From contig NZ_CP108529.1 in the NCBI RefSeq assembly GCF_036002945.1, forward strand, positions 3,100,001-3,164,000: 64,000 nt of DNA, in the 5' to 3' direction. Below the pieces are notes generated by a model, which worked only from the letters and a program-made list of their open reading frames with translations, was not told where the DNA came from and ran no database searches. Positions 41,607 to 51,206 of the stretch are shown piece by piece. Every line of letters starts with the position of its first letter. Positions within the stretch are counted from its first letter, which is position 1. The stretch comes from Streptomyces sp. NBC_01224 (lineage in GTDB: Bacteria; Actinomycetota; Actinomycetes; Streptomycetales; Streptomycetaceae). The position numbers were made by a program, and so were the translations under genes.

Positions 41607-42266
41607 TCAGACGAGGGTGGACAGCCACGCGGTCACGGCGGCGGTGAGGACCTCCATCGCCTGATCCTCGGTCAGGCCGGACTTCTTCGGTACGGCGAAC
41701 CCGTGGTCGCCGTACGGCACCTCGGTGATCTCGTACTCCCCCGGAGGGAATTCGGCGGGCCGCCCGAACGGGTCATGGCCGCCCTGCACGACGAGCGTGG
41801 GTACTCCGCATCCGAGGAGCTCGTCCTTGCGGGACTTCTCCGGCTTCCCCGGCGGATGCAGCGGAAAGCTGAGCGCGAGGACGGCGTGGGCACCGAGCTC
41901 CGCCGCCGTACGGCAGGCCACCCGCGCCCCGGCGCTGCGCCCTCCCGCGACGACGGGCAGTCCCGCGGCGGTGAGCGCGGGCCACAGGCCCCGCCATCCG
42001 GTGTCCAGGGTCTTCGGCGCGGGCGCGAGTTTCTTACCGGCGACCCGCCACGGCTGCTCCACCAGGGCGACGGTCACCCCGTGGGCGGGCAGCACGGCGG
42101 CCAGGGCGCGCAGGTCGCGGGTCTCGATGCCGCCACCCGCACCATGGCCGACCGCGAGCACCAGGCGGGCGTTCTTCGCGTTCTCGGCGGGCAGCCAGGT
42201 GATCCTGGCCGGCCCGGCTTCCGTGTCGACCGTCTCGGCCCTGCGGCCTGTCTCTGCAGTACTCAC
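41607..42266 (-). CDS. Alpha/beta hydrolase (KANL3/Tex30-like)
   Basis: A 219-residue soluble alpha/beta hydrolase. AVGHGAGGG forms the oxyanion strand, GGRSAGARVACR is the nucleophile elbow (Ser), PTLVVQGGHDPFGRP brings the acid and PYGDHGF the His. The short size and motif spacing fit the Tex30/KANL3-like group, with no known substrate. GTG at 42266 begins VSTAETG. It lies 30 nt downstream of the SRAP gene on the same strand, so may be co-transcribed. Confidence 0.82.
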   Translation of the reverse strand: MSTAETGRRAETVDTEAGPARITWLPAENAKNARLVLAVGHGAGGGIETRDLRALAAVLPAHGVTVALVEQPWRVAGKKLAPAPKTLDTGWRGLWPALTAAGLPVVAGGRSAGARVACRTAAELGAHAVLALSFPLHPPGKPEKSRKDELLGCGVPTLVVQGGHDPFGRPAEFPPGEYEITEVPYGDHGFAVPKKSGLTEDQAMEVLTAAVTAWLSTLV

Positions 42267-42295
42267 GCACCCCATCCTGCCCGGTCGGAAGAGGC

Positions 42296-43111
42296 TCAGA
42301 AGAGCGTGCTCGCTTCCGGCGCGGTCAGCTCCTCCAACAGCTCGGGACCGTTGTTGCGGACGTTGCTGACGGCTGTGGCCACCGGATAGGCCCGCATCAG
42401 CCCGCCCGGTGGCGGTGTGAGCAGCCCCTTCAGCTCCTCGATGTCGGTGCGCGACGGGTCGAGCCAGGCGTCCCACCGGTCCGGGGTCAGCATCAGCGGC
42501 ATCCGGGGGTGGATGTCGGCGAGTGCGGCCGGGCCCTTTGCGGGGGCGACGGCGAGCGGGGTGGTCTCCGCCTCGGTCGTGATCACCGAGCAGGTCACCC
42601 ACCAGGCCATCGGATGATCGTCCGGCAGTGTCCGGTCGCGCCAGAACTCGTACAGTCCGGCCATCGCGAAGACCGATCCGTCGGCGGGTGTCACGAAGTA
42701 GGGCTGCTTGCGCGGCCGCTTCTTCTTCCCCTTCTCCTCCAGCTGCCGCTCATCCGTACCGGTGACCCACTCGTAGTAGCCGTCGGCGGGCAGGATGCAG
42801 CGCCGGGAGACGAAGGGGCGGCGGAAGGACGGCTTCTCGTGGACGGTCTCCGCACGGGCGTTGATCATGCGTGCTGCGCCCTCGGGGGACTTCGCCCACG
42901 ACGGTACGAGCCCCCATTTCAGAGCGCGCAGCTGGCGAACCGGACGCTGATCATCTGCGTCTTTCACAGGACGTTCCAGTACGGCGTAGACCTCCTTGGT
43001 CGGCGCCACGTTCCAATCGGGCGCCAAGGTCTCCGCCGGTTCCCACTTCTCGACCTGGAAGAGTCCGGTCAGATCCTCGGGCCGCCGACTCGCTGCATAC
43101 CGTCCGCACAT
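42296..43111 (-). CDS. SRAP-domain protein (YedK/HMCES-like)
   Basis: A 271-residue SOS-response-associated protein. Met-Cys-Gly-Arg-Tyr at the start exposes catalytic Cys2 after Met removal; this Cys forms a stable thiazolidine crosslink to abasic sites in single-stranded DNA. Other family residues are WNVAPT, WGLVPSW, INARAETV, RRCILPADGYYEW (Glu) and HPRMPLML (His). An insert rich in Lys (about 150-160) is lineage-specific. The longer upstream frame would bury Cys2, so ATG at 43111 is certain. Divergent from the M50-like gene, 65 nt between starts. Confidence 0.93.
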   Translation of the reverse strand: MCGRYAASRRPEDLTGLFQVEKWEPAETLAPDWNVAPTKEVYAVLERPVKDADDQRPVRQLRALKWGLVPSWAKSPEGAARMINARAETVHEKPSFRRPFVSRRCILPADGYYEWVTGTDERQLEEKGKKKRPRKQPYFVTPADGSVFAMAGLYEFWRDRTLPDDHPMAWWVTCSVITTEAETTPLAVAPAKGPAALADIHPRMPLMLTPDRWDAWLDPSRTDIEELKGLLTPPPGGLMRAYPVATAVSNVRNNGPELLEELTAPEASTLF

Positions 43112-43176
43112 AAGTGCCAGACTGCCACGACCGTCACGACGACAAGACGCCGATACCGCAAGGAGCCGCCCACGCC

Positions 43177-43890
43177 ATGGACAGCACCGATCTGGGCAAT
43201 CTGTGGGACCGCGTCTTCGGCACCCAGCCCGCGCCCGAGCAGTGGCTGGTGGTAGTGACCGGAACGCTCGCACTGATAGCCGTCGTACCGAACCTGATAT
43301 GGCGGCTGAGCCGCAACGCGATCACCATCGCGCACGAGGGCGGGCACGGGCTGATCGCACTGCTCACCGGACGACAGCTGTCCGGCATCCGGCTGCACTC
43401 GGACACCAGCGGGCTGACGGTCAGCCGCGGCAAGCCGACCGGCATCGGGATGATCCTGACCGCGGCTGCGGGCTACACCGCCCCGCCGCTGCTGGGCCTG
43501 GGCGGGGCGTGGCTGCTGGTCGACGGCAGGATCACGCTGTTGCTGTGGGTGGCCACCGCACTGCTCGCCGTGATGCTGGTGATGATCCGCAATGTGTACG
43601 GGGCACTGACGGTGATCTTCACCGGATCGGCCTTCCTGCTGGTGTCCTGGCTCGCCTCGCCCGCCGTGCAGTCGCTGTTCGCATACACCGTGGTCTGGTT
43701 CCTGCTGCTCGGCGGCGTACGCCCGGCCTTCGAGCTCCAGTCGAAGCGCCGGCACGGCGGTGCGCCGGACTCGGACGCGGACCAGCTGTCGCGGCTGACG
43801 GACGTGCCGGCCGCGCTCTGGCTGTTCCTCTTCCACGCGGTGTCGCTCTGCTCACTGATCGGTGGCGGGCGCTGGCTGCTCGGCATGTGA
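43177..43890 (+). CDS. M50B-like intramembrane metallopeptidase
   Basis: A 237-residue membrane protein with five or six spans. HEGGHGLIALLTGRQLSGIRL carries the zinc motif HExxH within a span, and GYTAPPLLGLGG follows. M50 peptidases cleave membrane proteins, but the M50B branch in actinobacteria is poorly studied and often has unknown substrates. AAGGAG is 11 nt before the ATG. C-terminal part: RPAFELQSKRRHGG loop, then two spans. Confidence 0.82.
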   Translation: MDSTDLGNLWDRVFGTQPAPEQWLVVVTGTLALIAVVPNLIWRLSRNAITIAHEGGHGLIALLTGRQLSGIRLHSDTSGLTVSRGKPTGIGMILTAAAGYTAPPLLGLGGAWLLVDGRITLLLWVATALLAVMLVMIRNVYGALTVIFTGSAFLLVSWLASPAVQSLFAYTVVWFLLLGGVRPAFELQSKRRHGGAPDSDADQLSRLTDVPAALWLFLFHAVSLCSLIGGGRWLLGM

Positions 43891-43993
43891 GGGCCGGTGG
43901 CACCCGGCGACACTTACCATGCTTGCGTTACGTACCGGTTTCGTCTTATTTGATCGAGATTCGGGTTCGCGGTGAGCCACTAAAGTGAGGTCC

Positions 43994-45310
43994 ATGACCG
44001 AAAGTGCCGTGCACCCCGCCCTCTGGCCCGCCCCCCGAGCGAGCGGCGCCGTCGACGCGACCGTCACCGTGCCCGGATCGAAGTCGGTCACCAATCGCGC
44101 CCTCGTCCTCTCCGCTCTCGCCGCCGAGCCCGGCTGGCTGCGCCGCCCGCTGCGCTCCCGCGACACCCTGCTGATGGCCGAGGCGCTGCGCGCGATGGGC
44201 GTCGGCATCGAGGAAGGCGTCGGCCCGGACGGCTCCGGCGAGGCCTGGCGGGTCATCCCGGCCGGGCTGCACGGACCCACCACGATCGATGTCGGCAATG
44301 CCGGGACGGTCATGCGCTTCCTGCCGCCGGTCGCGGCCCTCGCCGACGGCCCGATCCGCTTCGACGGCGACCCCCGTTCGTACGAACGCCCGCTCAACGG
44401 CGTGATCGACGCGCTGCGGGTACTGGGCGCCCGGATCGACGACGACGGGCGCGGCTCGCTGCCGCTGACCGTGCACGGCGGCGGTGCGCTGGATGGCGGA
44501 CCGGTGTCGATCGACGCCTCCTCGTCCTCCCAGTTCGTCTCGGCGCTGCTGCTGTCGGCGCCGCGCTACAACCAAGGGGTGGAGGTGCGCCACACCGGCG
44601 CGAGACTCCCCTCCATGCCGCACATCCGGATGACCGTCGACATGCTGCGGGCCGTCGGCGCCCAGGTCGACGAGCCGGAGACGGGCGGCGAGCCGAACGT
44701 CTGGCGGGTCTCGCCCTCCGCCCTGCTCGGCCGCGATCTGACCGTCGAACCCGACCTCTCCAACGCCCAGCCGTTCCTCGCCGCCGCACTGGTCACCGGC
44801 GGCCGGGTCACCATCCCCGACTGGCCCGAGCGCACCACCCAGCCCGGTGACGCCCTGCGGGAGATCTTCACCGCGATGGGCGGCAGCTGCGAGCTGACCG
44901 AGCGCGGCCTCACCTTCACCGGTTCGGGCCGTATCCACGGCATCGACGTCGACCTCGGCGAGGTCGGCGAGCTGACCCCGGGCATCGCGGCGGTCGCGGC
45001 CCTCGCCGACGGCCCGTCCACCCTGAGCGGTGTCGCTCATCTGCGGCTGCACGAGACGGACCGGCTGGCCGCGCTCACCAAGGAGATCAACGAGCTCGGC
45101 GGCGACGTCACCGAGACCGCCGACGGGCTCCACATCCGGCCCCGGCCGCTGCACGGCGGTACCTTCCATACGTACGACGACCACCGGATGGCAACCGCGG
45201 GGTCGATCATCGGCCTTGCCGTCCCCGGAGTGGAGATCGAGAACGTGGCGACAACCGCCAAGACCCTGCCGGACTTCCCGCAGATGTGGACCGGAATGCT
45301 CGGGGCCTGA
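43994..45310 (+). CDS. aroA: EPSP synthase (3-phosphoshikimate 1-carboxyvinyltransferase)
   Basis: Joins shikimate-3-phosphate and PEP in aromatic amino-acid synthesis. The 438-residue enzyme has [17 protein letters not shown] (S3P and PEP binding), [14 protein letters not shown], the loop [30 protein letters not shown] and [16 protein letters not shown] near the end. Start ATG at 43994; GTG at 43985 would add three residues. The first motif GNAGTVMR keeps the Gly and Thr positions typical of the glyphosate-sensitive type. It is followed 4 nt later by rsgA. Confidence 0.93.
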   Translation: MTESAVHPALWPAPRASGAVDATVTVPGSKSVTNRALVLSALAAEPGWLRRPLRSRDTLLMAEALRAMGVGIEEGVGPDGSGEAWRVIPAGLHGPTTIDVGNAGTVMRFLPPVAALADGPIRFDGDPRSYERPLNGVIDALRVLGARIDDDGRGSLPLTVHGGGALDGGPVSIDASSSSQFVSALLLSAPRYNQGVEVRHTGARLPSMPHIRMTVDMLRAVGAQVDEPETGGEPNVWRVSPSALLGRDLTVEPDLSNAQPFLAAALVTGGRVTIPDWPERTTQPGDALREIFTAMGGSCELTERGLTFTGSGRIHGIDVDLGEVGELTPGIAAVAALADGPSTLSGVAHLRLHETDRLAALTKEINELGGDVTETADGLHIRPRPLHGGTFHTYDDHRMATAGSIIGLAVPGVEIENVATTAKTLPDFPQMWTGMLGA

Positions 45311-45313
45311 GAC

Positions 45314-46330
45314 ATGCGCCGCTACGGCAAGAACCCCGACGAGGACGACATCCGGTTCCGCCCCAACCCGAAGGGCAACCGGCCTCGCACTCATACCCGT
45401 CCGAAGCACGAGGACGCCGAGGAGGGCATGGTCCTCACCGTCGACCGCGGCCGCCTCACCTGTCTCGTCGACGGCCGTACGGTCATGGCGATGAAGGCCC
45501 GTGAGCTGGGACGGAAGGCCGCTGTGGTGGGTGACACCGTCTCCATCGTCGGCGATCTGTCCGGCGACAAGGACACCCTCGCCCGCATCGTCCGCATCGG
45601 TGAGCGCCGCTCGGTGCTGCGCCGGACCGCGGACGACGACGATCCGTACGAGCGGGTGGTCGTCGCCAACGCCGACCAGCTGGCGATCGTCACCGCACTG
45701 GCCGATCCGGAACCGCGCCCGCGGATGATCGACCGCTGTCTGGTCGCCGCGTACGACGGCGGGCTCTCCCCGCTCCTGGTGCTGACCAAGTCCGATCTGG
45801 CCTCCCCGGACAAGCTGCTGGAGGCGTACACCCCGCTGGGCGTCCCGTTCATCGTCACCAGCCGCGAGGAACTGGAGAACGGCGACGCGGCGGAGCGGGT
45901 CCGCGAGCAGCTGCACGACCGGGTCACCGCGTTCGTCGGGCACTCCGGTGTCGGGAAGACGACGCTGGTCAACGCACTCGTACCGAAGGACCGGCGGCGT
46001 ACCACCGGGGTCGTCAACGCGGTCACCGGCCGCGGCCGGCACACCACCACATCGGCGCTGGCGCTCCCCCTGCCCGACTACCGCGGCTGGGTGATCGACA
46101 CCCCGGGTGTGCGCTCCTTCGGGCTCAACCACATCGACCCGTCCCGGGTGATCCACGCGTTCCCCGACCTGGAGCCCGGCACCGAGGACTGCCCGCGCGG
46201 CTGCACCCACGACAGCGATCAACCGGAATGCGCGCTGGATGCCTGGGTGGCGGACGGCCACGCAGATCCGGCGCGGCTGGAATCGCTGCGGCGGCTGATG
46301 TCCACCCGGGAGCGACGCGAAGGCGACTGA
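45314..46330 (+). CDS. rsgA: RsgA, ribosome small-subunit assembly GTPase
   Basis: A 338-residue circularly permuted GTPase that checks late 30S maturation. Order of G motifs: TKSD (G4, about residue 155), then GHSGVGKTTLVNAL (G1), RGRHTTT (G2) and DTPGVRSFGL (G3). An N-terminal OB-fold (35-110) and a C-terminal zinc-binding segment, CPRGCTHDSDQPEC, complete the family plan. Almost contiguous with aroA, so probably one operon. Confidence 0.93.
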   Translation: MRRYGKNPDEDDIRFRPNPKGNRPRTHTRPKHEDAEEGMVLTVDRGRLTCLVDGRTVMAMKARELGRKAAVVGDTVSIVGDLSGDKDTLARIVRIGERRSVLRRTADDDDPYERVVVANADQLAIVTALADPEPRPRMIDRCLVAAYDGGLSPLLVLTKSDLASPDKLLEAYTPLGVPFIVTSREELENGDAAERVREQLHDRVTAFVGHSGVGKTTLVNALVPKDRRRTTGVVNAVTGRGRHTTTSALALPLPDYRGWVIDTPGVRSFGLNHIDPSRVIHAFPDLEPGTEDCPRGCTHDSDQPECALDAWVADGHADPARLESLRRLMSTRERREGD

Positions 46331-46419
46331 CCCCGGCACGTTTGCGATCCGCTGCCGCAGGTAAGTGCATAATCACGCCCAGCGAGGCAAGGGGGTCACC
46401 GAGTGGGAGGGCACTGACG

Positions 46420-46743
46420 ATGGCGTGGCTGCTGGTCGTGGTCGCAGGACTTCTGGAGACCGGTTTCGCTGTCTGTCTGAAACTCTCGCACGGTTTCACC
46501 CGGCTCTGGCCGACCGTCGCGTTCTGCGTCTTCGCCCTCGGCAGCTTCGGTCTGCTGACGCTGTCGCTGAAGAAACTCGACGTGGGGCCCGCCTACGCCG
46601 TATGGACGGGCATCGGCGCGGCGGGCACCGCGATCTACGGCATGGTCTTCCTCGACGACGTGGTCTCCACCCTCAAGCTGGTCTCGATCTCGCTGGTGAT
46701 CGTCGGAGTGATCGGACTGCAGCTCTCGGGCTCGTCCCACTGA
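46420..46743 (+). CDS. Small multidrug resistance (SMR) transporter
   Basis: A 107-residue, four-span transporter that works as a dual-topology dimer. The conserved membrane Glu lies in VAGLLETGFAVCLKLS (helix 1). SLKKLDVGPAYAVWTGIGAAGTAIYG is the SMR signature, of the SugE/Gdx or EmrE type. GGGAGG is 12 nt before the ATG. Gdx members export guanidinium, but no guanidine riboswitch could be recognised upstream. Converges on a TetR gene. Confidence 0.88.
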   Translation: MAWLLVVVAGLLETGFAVCLKLSHGFTRLWPTVAFCVFALGSFGLLTLSLKKLDVGPAYAVWTGIGAAGTAIYGMVFLDDVVSTLKLVSISLVIVGVIGLQLSGSSH

Positions 46744-46796
46744 CCGTAGGGCCCGACGGCTCCCGGCCCGCCTGCTCCGCCTCGCGCACCCGGCGC

Positions 46797-47411
46797 TCAC
46801 CCGGTCGGTCGCCACTCCACCACCTCTCGCACCAGCGGCGTCGGCTCCCCCTCCGTCCCCGGGGGAGCCGGCACCAGCGCGTAACTCAGTGCGAGCCTCA
46901 GTGCGATCTCGCAGGTAGCGGCCAGTACCTCCGGGTCGTGCGGTGGCCGTCCCTCGTCGAGGGCAGCCACCGCTCGCGCTCCGACCTGGCCGAGCAACTC
47001 GGCGGGCGTCGGCGTCCCGGCGTCGGCACGCCGCTGCGCGGGCACGAGCGATGCGGTCGGCGCCGCAGGGTGTACGGGACGGGGTAATCGCTCACCCCAG
47101 CAGCCCGTGAGCAACCCTCTGACCAGGGCATTCGCTTGAACGGCGCGGACGGTCCAGGCAGCGGTGGCCGCCAGCCTGTCCCCCGTACCGCCTGCTGATC
47201 CCAGCGCCCGGTCGACTCCGGCCAGATAGCCGTCGGCGGCGCTCCGGACCAGGGCGCGGGCCAGGCCGTCCTTGCTGCCGAACTCGTTGTAGAGGGTCTG
47301 CCGGGAGACTCCGGCGGCGGACGCGACATCGACCATGCGCACCGCCGACCAGGGCAGGCCGGCCAATGCCGAGAGGGCGGCGTCCAGCAATGCGTCTCGC
47401 GCTGTGGGCAT
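46797..47411 (-). CDS. TetR-family regulator
   Basis: A 204-residue repressor: N-terminal helix-turn-helix at 5-55 ([44 protein letters not shown]) and a ligand-binding helical domain containing [20 protein letters not shown] is placed 5 nt before the ATG at 47411 (MPTARD); earlier ATGs at 47414 and 47429 are possible. Convergent with the SMR transporter gene, which it may or may not control. Divergent from hisN, 122 nt between starts. Confidence 0.88.
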   Translation of the reverse strand: MPTARDALLDAALSALAGLPWSAVRMVDVASAAGVSRQTLYNEFGSKDGLARALVRSAADGYLAGVDRALGSAGGTGDRLAATAAWTVRAVQANALVRGLLTGCWGERLPRPVHPAAPTASLVPAQRRADAGTPTPAELLGQVGARAVAALDEGRPPHDPEVLAATCEIALRLALSYALVPAPPGTEGEPTPLVREVVEWRPTG

Positions 47412-47533
47412 CATCGCCTCCCGCGCCAAGGGCTGTGCGTCCCAGAGTTGACGCGCTTGCGGGGACTGTCAATGGTTTCGAGCGGCCGCGGGGTCCTGTA
47501 GCTCTGTTCACCTGCGGTCGATACTGTGACGAC

Positions 47534-48334
47534 ATGCCCGATTACCACGATGATCTGCGCCTCGCCCATGTGCTGGCGGACGCCGCCGACGCGGCGACGA
47601 TGGACCGGTTCAAGGCTCTGGATCTCAAGGTCGAGACCAAGCCGGACATGACGCCGGTGAGCGAGGCCGACAAGGCCGCCGAGGAACTGATCCGCGGCCA
47701 CCTCCATCGGGCGCGCCCGCGCGATGCGATTCTGGGCGAGGAGTACGGAATCGAGGGCACCGGCCCGCGGCGCTGGGTCGTCGACCCGATCGACGGCACC
47801 AAGAACTATGTACGCGGCGTGCCGGTCTGGGCGACGCTGATCTCCCTGATGGAGGCCGGTGAGAACGGGTTCCAGCCGGTGGTCGGCGTGGTATCGGCCC
47901 CCGCGCTGAACCGACGCTGGTGGGCGGCGAAGGGTGCGGGGGCGTTCTCCGGCCGCAGTCTGACGTCCGCGACCCGGCTGCATGTGTCGAAGGTGGAGCG
48001 GATCGCGGACGCCTCGTTCGCGTACGCGTCGCTGAGCGGCTGGGAGGAGCAGGGCCGGCTCGACGGGTTCATGGATCTGACCAGGGCCTGCTGGCGCACT
48101 CGCGGGTACGGGGATTTCTGGCCGTACATGATGGTCGCCGAGGGATCGGTCGACATCTGCGCGGAGCCGGAGCTCTCGCTCTGGGACATGGCCGCCAACG
48201 CGATCATCGTCCAGGAGGCCGGCGGGAAGTTCACCAGCCTGGACGGAGTGTCCGGCCCCGGCGGCGGCAACGCGGCGGCCTCGAACGGACTGCTCCACCA
48301 CGAACTCCTGGGCTATCTGAACCAGCGCTACTGA
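47534..48334 (+). CDS. hisN: Histidinol-phosphatase, IMPase family
   Basis: A 266-residue Mg-dependent phosphatase catalysing the penultimate step of histidine synthesis in actinobacteria. [38 protein letters not shown] (metal Asp residues) and [16 protein letters not shown] are the inositol-monophosphatase-fold motifs. [14 protein letters not shown] fits the HisN branch as opposed to SuhB. ATG at 47534 ends a clean N-terminus. No other his gene is nearby, as is usual for hisN in Streptomyces. Confidence 0.88.
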   Translation: MPDYHDDLRLAHVLADAADAATMDRFKALDLKVETKPDMTPVSEADKAAEELIRGHLHRARPRDAILGEEYGIEGTGPRRWVVDPIDGTKNYVRGVPVWATLISLMEAGENGFQPVVGVVSAPALNRRWWAAKGAGAFSGRSLTSATRLHVSKVERIADASFAYASLSGWEEQGRLDGFMDLTRACWRTRGYGDFWPYMMVAEGSVDICAEPELSLWDMAANAIIVQEAGGKFTSLDGVSGPGGGNAAASNGLLHHELLGYLNQRY

Positions 48335-48348
48335 TCCGGATCACGCCC

Positions 48349-48383
48349 CCGAGGGGCGTCGCGCACCACCGCGCGCCCCTCGG
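48349..48383 (+). terminator. Terminator after hisN
   Basis: CCGAGGGGCG (48349-48358) pairs with CGCCCCTCGG (48374-48383), 15-nt loop containing a further GCGC pairing, 14 nt past the hisN stop. Confidence 0.75.
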
Positions 48384-48498
48384 ATGATCTCGTCCCCCCT
48401 TGTTCCGGTCACGCATCGGTGCAACTCTGAGAGTCCCCCCGCTTGTGAACTTGTGAACCGGCTCACGCAGTCGCTTCACGAAGGAGGTGGCTCTCTTC

Positions 48499-48903
48499 AT
48501 GCTCGTCCGTGACGCCATGAGTACGCTGGTCCTCACCATCGGACCGACCCATACGCTCCGCCAGGCCGCCCGGCTGATGTCGGTCCGCCGCATCGGAGCC
48601 GCAGTCGTCCTCGACCGGGACACCAGCGGGCTCGGCATTCTCACCGAGCGCGACATCCTCAACGCGATCGGCTCCGGCCAGAACCCCGACGTCGAAACCG
48701 CCGCCACCCACACCACCACCGATGTGGTCTTCGCCGCGCCCACCTGGACCCTGGAAGAGGCCGCGGAGGCCATGACGCACGGCGGTTTCCGCCATCTGAT
48801 CGTGCTGGACGGCCACGGGCCCGTCGGCATCGTCTCGGTCCGCGACATCCTGCGTTGCTGGGCGCCCACCAGGCGCCGCCACCACGCGGAACTCGTCGGC
48901 TGA
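48499..48903 (+). CDS. Two-CBS-domain protein
   Basis: A 134-residue stand-alone Bateman module. CBS1: VRDAMSTLVLTIGPTHTLRQAARLMSVRRIGAAVVLDRD and GILTERDIL. CBS2: FAAPTWTLEEAAEAMTHGGFRHLIVLDGHGPVGIVSVRDIL. Such pairs bind adenine nucleotides and regulate partners. AAGGAGGTGG lies 10 nt before the ATG; GTG at 48487 is part of that site. No partner enzyme is adjacent; the neighbour is a convergent catalase. Confidence 0.85.
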   Translation: MLVRDAMSTLVLTIGPTHTLRQAARLMSVRRIGAAVVLDRDTSGLGILTERDILNAIGSGQNPDVETAATHTTTDVVFAAPTWTLEEAAEAMTHGGFRHLIVLDGHGPVGIVSVRDILRCWAPTRRRHHAELVG

Positions 48904-48917
48904 GCCCCCATGACGAC

Positions 48918-48957
48918 CGGTGGGCCGGCCCCCTCCGAAGAGGGAACCGGCCCACCG
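48918..48957. terminator. Bidirectional terminator between CBS gene and catalase
   Basis: CGGTGGGCCGG (48918-48928) pairs with CCGGCCCACCG (48947-48957), with an inner CCCTC-CGAA-GAGGG stem at 48931-48944. Serves both convergent genes. Confidence 0.85.
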
Positions 48958-48976
48958 TCGACGACAGGCGTCCTTA

Positions 48977-50428
48977 TCAGCCGCGCAGGGCCTGGACCGC
49001 GGCCTCCAGACGCTTGCCGAAGTCGCCGTCCGCCTGGCGGAAGTTGTTGATCGCGCGCTCGGCGATGTCATCGCGCGACACCTTGGCGATGAACCCGGCG
49101 AGGTTGTCGATCAGCCGGGCCTTCTCGTCCTCGGAGAAGAGCCGGTAGAGGTTTCCGGCCTGCACGAAGTCGTTGTCCTCGGCATGGCTCGGGGCCTCGT
49201 GCGTGCCGATCTCGCCCGTGACCGAGGTGGGCTCCCACAGGGGCCGGTCCGTCTGGACCGGGCCACCGAAGCTGTTCGGCTCGTAGTTCTTCGCGCCCTT
49301 GTGGCGGCCGTCGTACAGGTAGCCGTCACGGCTGTTGGTGCGCGCCTCGGTGGCGTGCGGGCGGTTCACCGGCAGGTGGTCGGCGTTGATGCCGACGCGG
49401 TAGCGGTGGGCGTCGCCGTACGCGAAGAGACGGCCCTGGAGCATCTTGTCGGGGGACGGACCGATGCCCGGCACGAAGTGGGCGGGGCTGAAGATCGACT
49501 GTTCGGTCTCCGCGAAGATGTTCTCCGGGTTGCGATTGAGCTCCAGCTTGCCGATCTCGATCGGCGGGTAGTCCTCGTGCGGCCACACCTTGGTGAGGTC
49601 GAACGGGTTGAAGCGGTACGTGGCCGCCTCGGACGCGGGCATGATCTGGACCTGCACCGTCCAGGACGGGAAGTCGCCGCGCTCGATCGCCTCGCGCAGA
49701 TCGCGCTGGTGGCTGTCCGGGTCCTCGCCGGCGAGCTTGTTGGCCTCGGCCTGGGTGAGGTTCTTGATGCCCTGGTCGGTCTTGAAGTGGTACTTGACCC
49801 AGAAGACCTCACCGGCCTCGTTGTTCCACTGGTACGTGTGCGAGCCGTACCCGTTCATGTGACGCAGCGTGGCCGGGATGCCGCGGTCACCGAAGAGCCA
49901 GGTCACCTGGTGGGTGGACTCGGGCGACAGCCCCCAGAAGTCCCAGACGTTGTCCGCCTCCTGCGAGCCGGTGTACGGGTCGCGCTTCTGGGTGTGGATG
50001 AAGTCCGGGAACTTGATGGCGTCCTTGATGAAGAACACCGGGGTGTTGTTGCCGACGAGGTCGTAGTTGCCCTCTTCGGTGTAGAACTTCAGCGCGAAAC
50101 CACGGGGGTCGCGCACCGCGTCGGCGGAGCCGAGGTTGCCCGCGACGGTGGAGAAGCGCAGGAACGTCTCGGTCTGCTTGCCGACCTCGGAGAGGAACTT
50201 CGCACGCGTCCACTGCGAGACGTCGCGGGTCAGCGTGAAGGTGCCGTACGCACCGGCGCCGCGGGCGTGCACGATGCGCTCCGGAATGCGCTCACGGTTG
50301 AAGTGCGCGAGCTTCTCCAGCAGCGACTGGTCCTGCACCAGGACCGGACCGCCGACGCCTGCGGTCTGACTGTTCTGGTTGTCGGCGACCGGCGCGCCGG
50401 CCTCCGTGGTGAGCGGTCCCTGCGTCAC
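48977..50428 (-). CDS. katA: Monofunctional haem catalase
   Basis: A 483-residue small-subunit (clade 3-like) catalase. [14 protein letters not shown] contains the catalytic His, [33 protein letters not shown] is the signature block, and the proximal haem Tyr lies in [19 protein letters not shown]-binding-region residues are present. GTG at 50428 follows CAGGAGG. The frame continues upstream to 50524 across the operator, so that extension is rejected. Expected to correspond to CatA of S. coelicolor, repressed by the divergent CatR and induced by H2O2. Confidence 0.95.
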   Translation of the reverse strand: MTQGPLTTEAGAPVADNQNSQTAGVGGPVLVQDQSLLEKLAHFNRERIPERIVHARGAGAYGTFTLTRDVSQWTRAKFLSEVGKQTETFLRFSTVAGNLGSADAVRDPRGFALKFYTEEGNYDLVGNNTPVFFIKDAIKFPDFIHTQKRDPYTGSQEADNVWDFWGLSPESTHQVTWLFGDRGIPATLRHMNGYGSHTYQWNNEAGEVFWVKYHFKTDQGIKNLTQAEANKLAGEDPDSHQRDLREAIERGDFPSWTVQVQIMPASEAATYRFNPFDLTKVWPHEDYPPIEIGKLELNRNPENIFAETEQSIFSPAHFVPGIGPSPDKMLQGRLFAYGDAHRYRVGINADHLPVNRPHATEARTNSRDGYLYDGRHKGAKNYEPNSFGGPVQTDRPLWEPTSVTGEIGTHEAPSHAEDNDFVQAGNLYRLFSEDEKARLIDNLAGFIAKVSRDDIAERAINNFRQADGDFGKRLEAAVQALRG

Positions 50429-50506
50429 GTGCGCCTCCTGCGTCGTTCCTGCACATTCGTCATGTCCTGCACAGCCTGTCCCTTGGCGTATGCCGATCCC
50501 GATCCT

Positions 50507-50522
50507 ACAATGGACATTGTCC
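50507..50522. promoter_or_regulatory. CatR (Fur-type) operator
   Basis: Overlapping palindromes ACAATG-GA-CATTGT (50507-50520) and GGACA-T-TGTCC (50512-50522), lying between divergent katA and catR. This fits a PerR/CatR-type box and would control both genes. Confidence 0.7.
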
Positions 50523-50589
50523 AAGTCAAGTGAACATCCAAATTCACACTCGTTCGGGACCCGGTCCCCCCACTGTTAGGCTTGTTCCC

Positions 50590-51009
50590 ATGAGTGACCT
50601 GTTGGAACGACTTCGCGGACGCGGCTGGCGCATGACTGCGCAGCGGCGCGTCGTGGCCGAGGTCCTCGACGGGGACCATGTGCACCTGACGGCTGACGAG
50701 GTCCACGCACGGGCCGTCGCCAAGCTGCCCGAGATCTCCCGCGCCACCGTCTACAACACCCTGGGCGAGATGGTGACGCTCGGCGAGGTCATCGAGGTCT
50801 CCACGGATCGCCGAGCCAAGCGGTACGACCCGAACGCACACCGCCCCCACCACCACCTCGTCTGCGCGAGCTGCGGCACCATCCGCGACGTGCACCCGGC
50901 GGGCGATCCGCTGGCGGACCTGCCGAGCGACGAGCGGTTCGGTTTCACGGTCTCCAATGTCGAGGTGACCTATCGCGGCATCTGCCCGAACTGCGCCTCG
51001 ACGACCTGA
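50590..51009 (+). CDS. catR: CatR, Fur-family peroxide-sensing repressor
   Basis: A 139-residue PerR-like metalloregulator. The winged helix (LRGRGWRMTAQRRVVAEVLDG, EISRATVYNTLGEMV) is followed by the metal-binding dimer domain with RPHHHLVCASCGTIRDV and a second CPNC pair near the end (structural zinc Cys4). In S. coelicolor CatR oxidation by H2O2 derepresses catA. ATG at 50590. A perfect 18-bp terminator follows. Confidence 0.93.
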   Translation: MSDLLERLRGRGWRMTAQRRVVAEVLDGDHVHLTADEVHARAVAKLPEISRATVYNTLGEMVTLGEVIEVSTDRRAKRYDPNAHRPHHHLVCASCGTIRDVHPAGDPLADLPSDERFGFTVSNVEVTYRGICPNCASTT

Positions 51010-51017
51010 GTCCTGCC

Positions 51018-51062
51018 GCGGAAGGCCCCGGTGCGAGCATCACGCGCACCGGGGCCTTCCGC
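51018..51062 (+). terminator. Strong terminator after catR
   Basis: Perfect 18-bp inverted repeat, 51018-51035 and 51045-51062, with a 9-nt loop, 8 nt beyond the stop. Confidence 0.88.
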
Positions 51063-51206
51063 ATGAACACTCGCAGGGAATGACGCTCGCCCCCGCCCCA
51101 GCACGCGCGCACCCCCTTCCCGAATCTGACGGGTAGTCATATCGTCTGCGGCGATCACGTCCGCCCCGCGGCGGATCCGCACCTCGATACGCGCGAGGAG
51201 AGACCC

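Noticed and set aside
43946..46339. 797-codon minus-strand frame opposite aroA and rsgA
   Set aside because: Both opposite genes have intact catalytic motifs; the frame has none.
46331..46419. Guanidine riboswitch before the SMR transporter
   Set aside because: The short leader has G-rich stretches but lacks the conserved core of guanidine-I and the ACGR loops of guanidine-II.
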